Assembly (NCBI RefSeq): GCF_014649495.1
Contig: NZ_BMTD01000023.1
Coordinates: 56,359-120,358 of the forward strand
DNA: 64,000 nucleotides
Direction: 5' to 3'
Source of the DNA: Streptomyces filipinensis
Lineage (GTDB): Bacteria; Actinomycetota; Actinomycetes; Streptomycetales; Streptomycetaceae
Shown here piece after piece: positions 53,326 to 61,228 of this stretch (position 1 is the first letter of the stretch; every line of letters starts with the position of its first letter). The notes below the pieces were generated by a model. It did not search any database, was not told the origin of the DNA, and saw only the letters and a program-made list of their open reading frames with translations. Made by a program: the position numbers and the translations under genes.

Positions 53326-53768
53326 GCCCTCACCTCCGTCGGCCGCCAGTGCCAGGTCGTCCAGGTGGTCTCCGCGTCCTCGTGGAGCACTCCGGGGACG
53401 ACCTCCACCTCCATGCCCACCGTCAGATCGGCGACGGTGACCCCGGGAGCCGCCTGCCCGAGCACCACGATCCGCTCTGCCTGCAGCTCCACCGCGATCA
53501 ACGCGTACGGCTCCCAGGGGAGTTCCCGGTCGCTCACATAGGGTGACGGTGGACGGTAGCGGCTGTCCGTGTACGACCAGATTCGCCCCGTTCGCGACAG
53601 CGGTACCTCCTCCAGTGAGGCGCCCTCGCAGTGCGGATTGCGGCAGTGCGTGTCCTCGCGCGGGAAGAAGACCGCGGTGCAGGACGGGCAGCGGGTGCCC
53701 AGGAGCCGGAAGTCGTCGTTCTCGCCGGTGAACCAGCCGGCCACCGCGGGGGTGCGTGAGTGCGGCAC
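53322..53768 (-). CDS. DUF35 OB-fold/zinc-ribbon protein
   Basis: A 148-residue protein from GTG 53768, with AGGAGG 5 nt upstream. The N-terminus has a rubredoxin-like zinc ribbon (LLGTRCPSCTAVFFPRED and CRNPHC). The C-terminal OB fold follows (GRIWSYTDSRYRPP ... ALIAVELQAERIVVLGQ). DUF35 proteins activate or scaffold thiolase-like enzymes, as ChsH2 does with Ltp2. Its stop overlaps the thiolase-like start by 4 nt. The palindrome CTGACG-TAG-CGTCAG at 53789-53803 lies 20 nt upstream and probably controls the operon. Confidence 0.88.
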   Translation of the reverse strand: MPHSRTPAVAGWFTGENDDFRLLGTRCPSCTAVFFPREDTHCRNPHCEGASLEEVPLSRTGRIWSYTDSRYRPPSPYVSDRELPWEPYALIAVELQAERIVVLGQAAPGVTVADLTVGMEVEVVPGVLHEDAETTWTTWHWRPTEVRA

Positions 53769-53788
53769 AGGTCCTCCTCGCCAGGTTT

Positions 53789-53803
53789 CTGACGTAGCGT
53801 CAG
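53789..53803. promoter_or_regulatory. Second CTGACG-N3-CGTCAG operator
   Basis: CTGACG-TAG-CGTCAG has the same 6-bp arms as the site at 12498-12512, spacing identical, centre differing by one base. It lies 20 nt upstream of the DUF35 start on the leftward strand. Confidence 0.65.
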
Positions 53804-53934
53804 GAGTGTGCCACGGGCGACCGGAAAACGGCAGGGTGCCCACCGCGGTGTTGCCGGCCGCCCCGCCGTGCTTCCGGGGGAATCGCCTCCGATCGCTTCC
53901 CGGCCGCCACGCCCACCTGATAGATGCAGGGGGC

Positions 53935-54744
53935 ATGACACGACTCACCCGTGCGGTCCGCGGTCTCGTGACCGCACTCGCCGCCCTGCTGGCCGTCACC
54001 GCCTCCTCCGCCACGGCCCAGGCGAAGACGGAGCCCAGAGCGCCGAAGGACTTCGTAGCCCTGTCCACCGTGGACCCGACGATCCTCCAGGAGATGCGCT
54101 ACTTCACCCCGCACAACTTCGTCGGCGAGCGCATCGACGGCTACGAGCAGCCGATCTGCATCCTCACCCGCCCGGCCGCGGACGCCCTCCACAGGGCCCA
54201 GCTGAAGCTGCTGCGCAAGGGCTACACCCTCAAGGTCTACGACTGCTACCGGCCACAGCGAGCCGTCGACCACTTCGTCCGCTGGGCCAAGGACCTCGGC
54301 GACCAGGCGATGAAGGGCGAGTTCTACCCGGACGTCGACAAGACCCGTCTGTTCGAGGACGGTTACATCGCGGCGAAGTCCGGCCACAGCCGCGGCTCGA
54401 CCATGGACCTCACGATCGTGAGGCTTCCGGCGAGGCCGACCCGGCCCTACCACCCCGGGGAGCCGCTCGTCCCCTGCTACGCGCCCAAGAACGAGCGTTT
54501 CCCCGACAACTCCGTCGACATGGGCACGGGTTTCGACTGTTTCGACCCCCTTGCGCACACGATGGACCCGCGCGTCCAGGGCGAACAGAGGACCAACCGA
54601 CTGCTCCTCAAGAACACCCTCGAAAGCCTCGGATTCGTGAACCTCGCCGAGGAGTGGTGGCACTTCACCTACCAGCCCGAGCCCTATCCGGACACGTACT
54701 TCGACTTCCCCGTGTCCTGGAAGTCGCTCATCAGCGGGCACTGA
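53935..54744 (+). CDS. Secreted VanX-like D-Ala-D-Ala dipeptidase
   Basis: A 269-residue protein from ATG 53935 with an AGGGGG site. Residues 1-~31 form a Sec signal (TRAVRGLVTALAALLAVTASSATAQA). The mature part is a VanX/DdpX-type zinc dipeptidase: YDCYRPQRAVDHF with the catalytic Arg, SGHSRGSTMDLTIV with zinc His and Asp, and AEEWWHFTYQP with the Glu/His pair. Length is normal for the extracytoplasmic version. It is probably a cell-wall recycling enzyme. The window contains no vanA, vanH or vanRS, so resistance to glycopeptides is not implied. Confidence 0.9.
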   Translation: MTRLTRAVRGLVTALAALLAVTASSATAQAKTEPRAPKDFVALSTVDPTILQEMRYFTPHNFVGERIDGYEQPICILTRPAADALHRAQLKLLRKGYTLKVYDCYRPQRAVDHFVRWAKDLGDQAMKGEFYPDVDKTRLFEDGYIAAKSGHSRGSTMDLTIVRLPARPTRPYHPGEPLVPCYAPKNERFPDNSVDMGTGFDCFDPLAHTMDPRVQGEQRTNRLLLKNTLESLGFVNLAEEWWHFTYQPEPYPDTYFDFPVSWKSLISGH

Positions 54745-54790
54745 GCGGACAGCGGAAGACGCCCTTCTTCTGATCGGATACAGTCCGCGC

Positions 54791-55327
54791 GTGTCCGAAA
54801 CTCAGCACTCCACTGCCAACTCCGCACCGGACTCCCACTGTTCGAGCTGCGGGTCGCCCTACGGAGAGGGCGTTTCCGGCTGGCCGCGCACCTGCCCGTC
54901 GTGCGGGACCGTCGCCTACCGCAATCCGCTCCCCGTGGCGGTCGCGCTCCAGCCCGTGTACGACACCAAGGGCACCGCCCTGGTCGTGATCACCCGGACC
55001 GTCGCCCCCGCGCGCGGGGGCACGGCGCTGCCCGGCGGCTACATCGACGACCGGGAGGACTGGAAGCAGGCCGTCGTACGCGAACTCAAGGAGGAGACCG
55101 GTATCGACGCGGCCGCGCGCGATGTGCGGCTCGTGGACGCCATGAGTTCGCCGGACGGCCACCTGCTGCTGTTCGGACTGCTCCCGGAACGCCCGGTGGA
55201 GGCACTGCCGCCCTCCACTCGCACGAACGAGACCGAGGGCTGGCAGCTGCTGCGCCGGCCCGGGGAACTCGCCTTCCCGCTGCACACCGCGGCCGTACGG
55301 GCCTGGTTCAGCGGCCGGTACGTCTGA
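54791..55327 (+). CDS. NUDIX hydrolase with N-terminal zinc ribbon
   Basis: A 178-residue protein from GTG 54791. Two CxxC knuckles (HCSSCGSPYGEG and RTCPSCGTVAYRNP) make a zinc ribbon. The NUDIX box fits perfectly: GGYIDDREDWKQAVVRELKE followed by ETG, positions ~75-97. The zinc ribbon plus NUDIX layout resembles NudC-like pyrophosphatases, though it is shorter than true NudC (~260 residues). It likely hydrolyses a nucleotide-linked substrate such as NADH or ADP-ribose. It lies 46 nt after the VanX-like gene on the same strand. Confidence 0.9.
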   Translation: MSETQHSTANSAPDSHCSSCGSPYGEGVSGWPRTCPSCGTVAYRNPLPVAVALQPVYDTKGTALVVITRTVAPARGGTALPGGYIDDREDWKQAVVRELKEETGIDAAARDVRLVDAMSSPDGHLLLFGLLPERPVEALPPSTRTNETEGWQLLRRPGELAFPLHTAAVRAWFSGRYV

Positions 55328-55411
55328 GGCACGCGGCTCGGCCCAGCCGCGCACCGCACCCCAAGGACCGGCCCGGCCGAACCGCCGGGCCGGGATCCAC
55401 GGGGCCGGCCC

Positions 55412-55465
55412 AGCGCAGCCCTCGCACGGGGGGCGGATCAGCGCAGCCCTCGCACGGGGCGGATC
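55412..55465. repeat. Imperfect direct repeat between convergent genes
   Basis: Two adjacent copies of CAGCGCAGCCCTCGCACGGG followed by a GGCGGAT tail: 55412-55439 (28 bp) and 55440-55465 (26 bp). A third, more decayed copy (GCGCAGCGCGGTCCTCGCAC) follows. It lies downstream of the NUDIX and GH31 stop codons. Confidence 0.75.
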
Positions 55466-55520
55466 AGCGACACCCCGGTCGGGCCGGCGCAGCGCGGTCC
55501 TCGCACCCGCCCGGGCAGGC

Positions 55521-57881
55521 TCAGCCCAGGCCCCGTACCCGCACCGGGTAGGACGGCTCGGCGGAACCGTCCACCCGCTCCCGGGTGACCGCCACCCCAC
55601 CGCCCTGCCGGCGAGCGACGTAGCGCTCGATCTCCGTCTCCTCCCAGCCGTCGCCCGCGTCCGCCACGACCAGACCGCCTCCCGTCCGGCCACGCGCGGG
55701 TGCCCACACCTCCAGCTCCAGGCGCCCGTCGGCACCGCGCACCGGGATGACCGCTCCCGCCCGCGCGAACACCGGTATCCGCTCCAGCGGCGCGTCGACC
55801 AGGACCTGCGCCGGCCCCTCGTAGGCCTCCTCCGTCACCGTGTCGTACCAAAGGCCCCGCGGCAGCTGCACCGCACGCCGGTCGGCACCCGGGTCCAGCA
55901 CCGGGGCGACCAGCAGACCGTCCCCGAGCAGAAACGTGTCCTCGCAGTCGCGCAGCGCCCGGTCCTCCGGCGCCCCCCACCACAACGGCCGCACATAGGG
56001 CGCGCCGGTGCGCCGCGCCAGATGAGCCAGCGTGACGAAGTACGGCAGCAGCCTCCGCCGTTCGAGCAGCGCCACACGCGCGTGCTCCAGCACCTCGGCA
56101 CCGAACTCCCAGGGCTCCCTGCGTCCCGCCCGCAGACTCGCGTGCGTGCGGAACAGCGGCAGATAGGCGCCGAGCTGGAACCACCTGAGGTACAGCTCCG
56201 GCGACGGACTGCCGTCGTAACCGCCCACGTCCGGACCCGAGTACGGCACCCCGCACAGACCGAGGCCCAGCACCAGCGACAGCGACGCCCGCAGCCCCGG
56301 CCAGCCCGTCGCCACGTCCCCCGACCAGGTGCCCGCGTAGCGCTGCATGCCCGCCCAGCCCGAGCGGGAGAACAGAAACGGCCGCTCCTGGGGCGACAGC
56401 CGGCGCAGCCCCTCGTAACCCGCCCGCGCCATGCACAGCGCGTAGACGTTGTGCGCTTCCCGGTGATCGCCCCCGCGCCCCTCCAGGGCGTGCCGGGCCG
56501 ACCGCGGCAGGGTCGGCTCCCCGAAAGCGTTGAACGACGTCGGCTCGTTCATGTCGTGCCAGAACCCCGCGAAGCCCTGCCCCAGCCGCTCCTCGTACAG
56601 CCCGCCCCACCACGTGCGCACGCGCGCGTGCGTGAAGTCGGGAAAGACCGACTCCCCGGCCCACACCACGCCCCGCACCTCGCGCCCCGAGCCGTCCCGC
56701 ACGAACGCGTCCACGGCCGCGCCACCGTCGTAGACGGCGTTGCCCGGCGCGGCCCGCACGGCCGCGTCGACGATCGACACCAGCCGGATCCCGTCCCGCC
56801 GCAGCTCGTCGGCCAGCTGGGGCAGCTTCGGGAAACGCTCCTCATCGACCGTGAACACCTGGTGGTCGTCATAGTGGTCGATGTCCAGGTGCACGGCGTC
56901 CAGCGGCAGACCGCGCTCCTGGTAACCCGCGACGATCCGGCGCACCTCCTGCTCGCTGCCGAAGCCCCACCGCGCGTGATGGTGGCCCAGAGCCCATGAC
57001 GGCGGGAGCGCGGGCGCCCCGGTCAGCGAGGCCCAGGTGTGCAGCACGCGCGCGGGCGTACCCACCATCACCCAGCAGCGCAGCGGACCGCCGTCCATCC
57101 GCATCTCGCAGCGCCCCGCCCGGTCGTGCCCGGACCCGGCGCCCTCCTCACCCTCCCGCAGGACCACCGTGCCGTCCCACGGGGAGTCGTGGAACACCAG
57201 GTGCGTACCGGCGTCGGCCACCACCAGCTGAACCGGCATCGTCAGATACAGCGGATCGTCGCCGGGCCCGAACGCCCTGCCGGGATCGGTGTTCCACAGC
57301 CGGTACGTGCCGTCCCGCAGCCGGGGGCCCGACGCCCGGCCGCCCAGACCGAAGAAGCGAGCGTCCGCCGTCACCTCCGACCGCTGCATCCACCGTGCCG
57401 TGCCCCCGCCGACCGGCTCCCACCAGCGCGGCGGCAGATCCCGCCGCAGGGTCACCCCACCGGGCGTGCACACCTCCACCGCGCCGTGCCGCGAGACGGT
57501 GACCGTCACACGCTCGGCGACCACCCGCCAGCCACCGTCCTTGTCCGGCTCCAGCACCGCCCGCGGATCCGGCTCCGGACAGCTCACCGCGAGCGCGTAC
57601 GACGGCTGCGGACCCGCCCCGTCCCACCCCCAGAACACCGCCCCGTTCACCGCGACGATGATCCGCAGCTCGGACCGGCCGAACCGGATCAGCCCACCAC
57701 CGGGCCCCGCCTCCACGCCCGCCACCTGACCCGGGACCCGTGCCCGCTCGGCCCCCCGCCGCGGCAGCCCGGCGGCATCGATCCGCCTCCTGCGCCACGC
57801 GGCCCGCACGGTACGCAACCCCCGAGCCGCCCTCCCCGAACCGACCACACTCACCGAACGCACCAGGTCACGACCGTCCAT
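55521..57881 (-). CDS. Family 31 glycoside hydrolase (alpha-glucosidase-like)
   Basis: A 786-residue protein from ATG 57881. N-terminal galactose-mutarotase-like domain to ~300, then a GH31 TIM barrel with LDIDHYDDHQVFTVD and the catalytic nucleophile in FWHDMNEPTSFNAF. SRSGWAGMQRYAGTWSGDVATGW holds the acid/base region, and SGPDVGGYDGSPSPELYLRW follows. C-terminal beta domains follow. The N-terminus (RTVRAAWRRRRID) is Arg-rich and not a signal peptide, so it acts in the cytosol. Relatives cleave alpha-1,4, alpha-1,6 or alpha-xylosidic links. It diverges from the acetoacetyl-CoA synthetase gene. Confidence 0.93.
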   Translation of the reverse strand: MDGRDLVRSVSVVGSGRAARGLRTVRAAWRRRRIDAAGLPRRGAERARVPGQVAGVEAGPGGGLIRFGRSELRIIVAVNGAVFWGWDGAGPQPSYALAVSCPEPDPRAVLEPDKDGGWRVVAERVTVTVSRHGAVEVCTPGGVTLRRDLPPRWWEPVGGGTARWMQRSEVTADARFFGLGGRASGPRLRDGTYRLWNTDPGRAFGPGDDPLYLTMPVQLVVADAGTHLVFHDSPWDGTVVLREGEEGAGSGHDRAGRCEMRMDGGPLRCWVMVGTPARVLHTWASLTGAPALPPSWALGHHHARWGFGSEQEVRRIVAGYQERGLPLDAVHLDIDHYDDHQVFTVDEERFPKLPQLADELRRDGIRLVSIVDAAVRAAPGNAVYDGGAAVDAFVRDGSGREVRGVVWAGESVFPDFTHARVRTWWGGLYEERLGQGFAGFWHDMNEPTSFNAFGEPTLPRSARHALEGRGGDHREAHNVYALCMARAGYEGLRRLSPQERPFLFSRSGWAGMQRYAGTWSGDVATGWPGLRASLSLVLGLGLCGVPYSGPDVGGYDGSPSPELYLRWFQLGAYLPLFRTHASLRAGRREPWEFGAEVLEHARVALLERRRLLPYFVTLAHLARRTGAPYVRPLWWGAPEDRALRDCEDTFLLGDGLLVAPVLDPGADRRAVQLPRGLWYDTVTEEAYEGPAQVLVDAPLERIPVFARAGAVIPVRGADGRLELEVWAPARGRTGGGLVVADAGDGWEETEIERYVARRQGGGVAVTRERVDGSAEPSYPVRVRGLG

Positions 57882-58096
57882 GCTGCTCACCCTGCCACTG
57901 AGCACCCCACGCGCGCGTGTCGTTCAACTGCCGTTCACCCGTGCCAGGACCACATCTTCACGACACCGACTATGTGGGGCGCACCCTGGTGTAGAAGTCG
58001 ATCACATGGCATCGTCCCTGTCAGCCGCGTCACGCGCACACCCCAGCCCGTGCGCGGACCGACGCACACGACGCGCACAGCCCGGGAGCCGCACCC

Positions 58097-60073
58097 ATGT
58101 CGACCGCGAACCCTCAGCCGCTCTGGCAGCCCGATCCCGAGCGGATCGCCCAGGCCCGCATCACCCAGTTCCAGGCATGGGCCGCCCAGCACCACGGCGC
58201 CCCGGCCGAAGGCGGCTACCCCACCCTGCACCAGTGGTCCGTGGACCAGCTGGACACCTTCTGGAAAGCCGTCACCGAGTGGTTCGACGTACGCTTCTCG
58301 ACGCCCTACGCGCGCGTCCTCGGCGACCGCGCCATGCCCGGCGCCCAGTGGTTCCCCGAAGCCACCCTCAACTACGCCGAGCACGCCCTGCGCGCCGCGG
58401 CCGACCGCGCGGACCAGCCCGCCCTCCTGTACGTCGACGAGACCCACGAGCCACGCCCCGTGACCTGGGCCGAGCTGCGCCGCCAGGTCGGCTCGCTCGC
58501 CGCCGAGCTCCGCACCCTCGGTGTCCGCCCCGGAGACCGCGTCAGCGGCTACCTGCCCAACATCCCGCAGGCCGTCGTCGCCCTCCTCGCCACGGCCGCC
58601 GTCGGCGCCGTCTGGACCTCCTGCGCCCCCGACTTCGGCGCCCGCAGCGTCCTGGACCGCTTCCAGCAGGTCGAACCCGTCGTCCTGTTCACCGTCGACG
58701 GCTACCGGTACGGCGGCAAGGAGCACGACCGCCGCGACATCGTCGCCGAGCTCCGCCGCGAGCTGCCCACCGTGCGCGCCGTCGTCCACATCCCGCTGCT
58801 CGGCACCGAGGCACCCGAGGGAGCACTGGAGTGGTCGGCGCTGACCGCCGCGGACACCGAGCCCGTCTTCGAGCAGGTCCCGTTCGACCACCCGCTGTGG
58901 GTGCTGTACTCCTCCGGCACCACCGGCCTGCCCAAGGCCATCGTCCAGTCCCAGGGCGGCATCCTCCTCGAACACCTCAAGCAGCTCGGCCTGCACTGCG
59001 ACCTCGGCCCCGAGGACCGTTTCTTCTGGTACACCTCGACCGGCTGGATGATGTGGAACTTCCTCGTCTCCGGCCTGCTCACGGGCACGACGATCGTCCT
59101 GTACGACGGCAGCCCCGGCTACCCCGACACCGGCGCCCAGTGGAAGGTCGCGGAGCGCACGGGAGCCACCCTCTACGGCACCTCCGCCGCCTACGTCATG
59201 GCCTGCCGCAAGGCCGGCGTCCACCCCGCGCGTGACCACGACCTGTCCACGGTCAAGTGCGTCGCCACGACCGGATCCCCCCTGCCCCCCGACGGCTTCC
59301 GCTGGCTGCACGACGAGTTCGCGGACCGCGGGGCCGACCTGTGGATCGCCTCCGTCAGCGGGGGCACCGACGTCTGCTCCTGCTTCGCCGGCGGCGTCCC
59401 GACCCTCCCGGTGTACACCGGCGAACTCCAGGCCCCCGGCCTCGGCACCGACCTGCAGGCCTGGGACCCCAGCGGCAAGCCCGTCGTCGACGAGGTCGGC
59501 GAGCTGGTCGTCACCAACCCCATGCCCTCCATGCCGATCCACTTCTGGAACGACCCCGACGGCAGCCGCTACCACGACAGCTACTTCGACACCTACCCCG
59601 GCGTCTGGCGCCACGGCGACTGGATCACGGTCACCTCGCGCGACACCGTGATCATCCACGGCCGCTCCGACTCCACCCTCAACCGGCAGGGCGTGCGCAT
59701 GGGCTCGGCCGACATCTACGAGGTCGTCGAGCGCCTCCCCGAGATCAGGGAATCCCTGGTCATCGGCATCGAACAACCCGACGGCGGCTACTGGATGCCG
59801 CTCTTCGTGCACCTCGCGCCGGGCGCCGTCCTCGACGAGGCACTCCTGAACCGCGTCAAGCAGGCGATCCGCGAGCAGCTCTCGCCACGTCACGTGCCCG
59901 ACGAGATCCTTGAGGTCCCCGGCATCCCGCACACCCTCACCGGCAAGCGCATCGAGGTCCCGGTCAAGCGCCTGCTCCAGGGCACCCCGGTCGAGAAGGC
60001 GGTCAACCCGGGCTCCATCGACAACCTGGCCCTGCTCGACTTCTACAAGGAACTCGCCCGCAAACGCGCCTGA
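58097..60073 (+). CDS. Acetoacetyl-CoA synthetase
   Basis: A 658-residue ANL-superfamily enzyme of the usual length for acetoacetate-CoA ligase. The AMP-binding signature is WVLYSSGTTGLPKAIVQSQG (near residue 270). FFWYTSTGWMMWNFLVSGLL, SVSGGTDVCSCFAGGVP and WRHGDWI mark the acetoacetyl-CoA synthetase branch, and the acyl-adenylate lysine lies in TLTGKRIEVPVKRL near the C-terminus. It converts acetoacetate, ATP and CoA to acetoacetyl-CoA, giving ketone or leucine carbon entry to metabolism. S. coelicolor has an AacS in this neighbourhood as I recall. Confidence 0.94.
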   Translation: MSTANPQPLWQPDPERIAQARITQFQAWAAQHHGAPAEGGYPTLHQWSVDQLDTFWKAVTEWFDVRFSTPYARVLGDRAMPGAQWFPEATLNYAEHALRAAADRADQPALLYVDETHEPRPVTWAELRRQVGSLAAELRTLGVRPGDRVSGYLPNIPQAVVALLATAAVGAVWTSCAPDFGARSVLDRFQQVEPVVLFTVDGYRYGGKEHDRRDIVAELRRELPTVRAVVHIPLLGTEAPEGALEWSALTAADTEPVFEQVPFDHPLWVLYSSGTTGLPKAIVQSQGGILLEHLKQLGLHCDLGPEDRFFWYTSTGWMMWNFLVSGLLTGTTIVLYDGSPGYPDTGAQWKVAERTGATLYGTSAAYVMACRKAGVHPARDHDLSTVKCVATTGSPLPPDGFRWLHDEFADRGADLWIASVSGGTDVCSCFAGGVPTLPVYTGELQAPGLGTDLQAWDPSGKPVVDEVGELVVTNPMPSMPIHFWNDPDGSRYHDSYFDTYPGVWRHGDWITVTSRDTVIIHGRSDSTLNRQGVRMGSADIYEVVERLPEIRESLVIGIEQPDGGYWMPLFVHLAPGAVLDEALLNRVKQAIREQLSPRHVPDEILEVPGIPHTLTGKRIEVPVKRLLQGTPVEKAVNPGSIDNLALLDFYKELARKRA

Positions 60074-60219
60074 CTCCCCGCACACCGCACCCTCCACAGC
60101 GGCCCCGGACTCGCCGGCACGGCGGCGAAGCCCGGGGCCGACCGCGCGACACCGGCCCGTTGTCAGTGCCGCCGGTTACGGTGAGTGAGCATCGATCGAC
60201 TGCGCACTCAGGGGGAAAC

Positions 60220-61113
60220 ATGGCGCACACCGACCATCAGACCATGCGACGCGTCCTGCGCCGCGAGATCGCCGGCACCATCGGTCTGCTCACCGACGAA
60301 CACGACTTCCGGGCCATGCGGCGCTATCGCACCTTCGCCTTCGACGACCACGCGACCTACCTCCAGCAGGTCGAAGCCGTCCTCAAGACCCGCGCCGACC
60401 AGGGCACCCACACCACACTGGCCCTGTTCGACCCCGACGACTACGCCGCCTACTGCGCGGAAGCCGGCCTGGACCCGGAAGTGCCGGCAAGCCGGACCCG
60501 GTTCACCGCGCAACTCGCGGCCACGGGCCCCACCATCCCCTACGACGGCCGACCCCTCACCACCCTCGTACCCGCCCTCGTGGACGAGGCCGTACGCCAG
60601 GCGACCTGGGAATACGCCACCACCATGCTCTCCCGCCTCGGCCCCTGCCCCACCTGCGGCGAGGACATCGGCAGGGCAGCCTTCACCCGGGCTTCCGACC
60701 TCCTGATCCGTATCCTCGACACCGCACCAGCCGGCGACCGCCACCTCGTGTGCAGCGTCTCCGGACCACCGGACACCCTGGTCTCCGTCCTGCACGGCGA
60801 CCAGGACGGCCATGGCGGGACCCGACTCGACGACGCCGAGGCCCTGGAATTCACCAGCGTCCTCGCACTGGGCCTCGCGACCCGCAGCCCGGGCGGACTC
60901 GTCCTGCGCACCAGCGCCCCGGACACGACCGACCGCGTCTACGGCTGGCGACTGCGCGCCGGCACCCTCGAACCACTCACCGCCTCGGAAGTCTTCGACG
61001 CCTACTGCACCGACGTCGAATCCGGCGACCTCATCTCACCGGAGCCCGGTGTCGACTACTGCCGGCCCCCCGACCTCGGAGACGAGAGCGCGACACCGGA
61101 CCACCGGCACTGA
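60220..61113 (+). CDS. Conserved Streptomyces protein, unknown function
   Basis: A 297-residue cytosolic protein from ATG 60220 with GGGGGAAAC upstream. The N-terminal ~130 residues are helical (MRRVLRREIAGTIGLLTDEHDFRAMRRYRTFAFDD then ATYLQQVEAVL). LGPCPTCGEDIG supplies a CxxC. The C-terminal half is beta-rich (HLVCSVSGPPDTLVSVLHGDQDGHGG). I recognise no family or catalytic set. It converges on ptsI with a terminator between. Confidence 0.75.
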   Translation: MAHTDHQTMRRVLRREIAGTIGLLTDEHDFRAMRRYRTFAFDDHATYLQQVEAVLKTRADQGTHTTLALFDPDDYAAYCAEAGLDPEVPASRTRFTAQLAATGPTIPYDGRPLTTLVPALVDEAVRQATWEYATTMLSRLGPCPTCGEDIGRAAFTRASDLLIRILDTAPAGDRHLVCSVSGPPDTLVSVLHGDQDGHGGTRLDDAEALEFTSVLALGLATRSPGGLVLRTSAPDTTDRVYGWRLRAGTLEPLTASEVFDAYCTDVESGDLISPEPGVDYCRPPDLGDESATPDHRH

Positions 61114-61165
61114 ACAAGCCGACGCGACGGTCGCGCTGACCACGCCGGCACCAGCGCGAACGCAC

Positions 61166-61199
61166 CAGGGGCGCCCCACCCGAAGGCGGGACGCCCCTG
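61166..61199. terminator. Terminator between unknown gene and ptsI
   Basis: CAGGGGCG (61166-61173) pairs with CGCCCCTG (61192-61199). On the complement the inside folds further to a TTCG tetraloop through CCC/GGG and CC/GG pairs. It sits 30 nt past the ptsI stop codon. Confidence 0.8.
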
Positions 61200-61228
61200 C
61201 ACCCGGCACATCGCATGCACCGGTACGG

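Noticed and set aside
53935..54744. Glycopeptide resistance gene vanX
   Set aside because: The protein has a signal peptide and no vanA/vanH/vanRS neighbours; a wall-recycling dipeptidase fits better.
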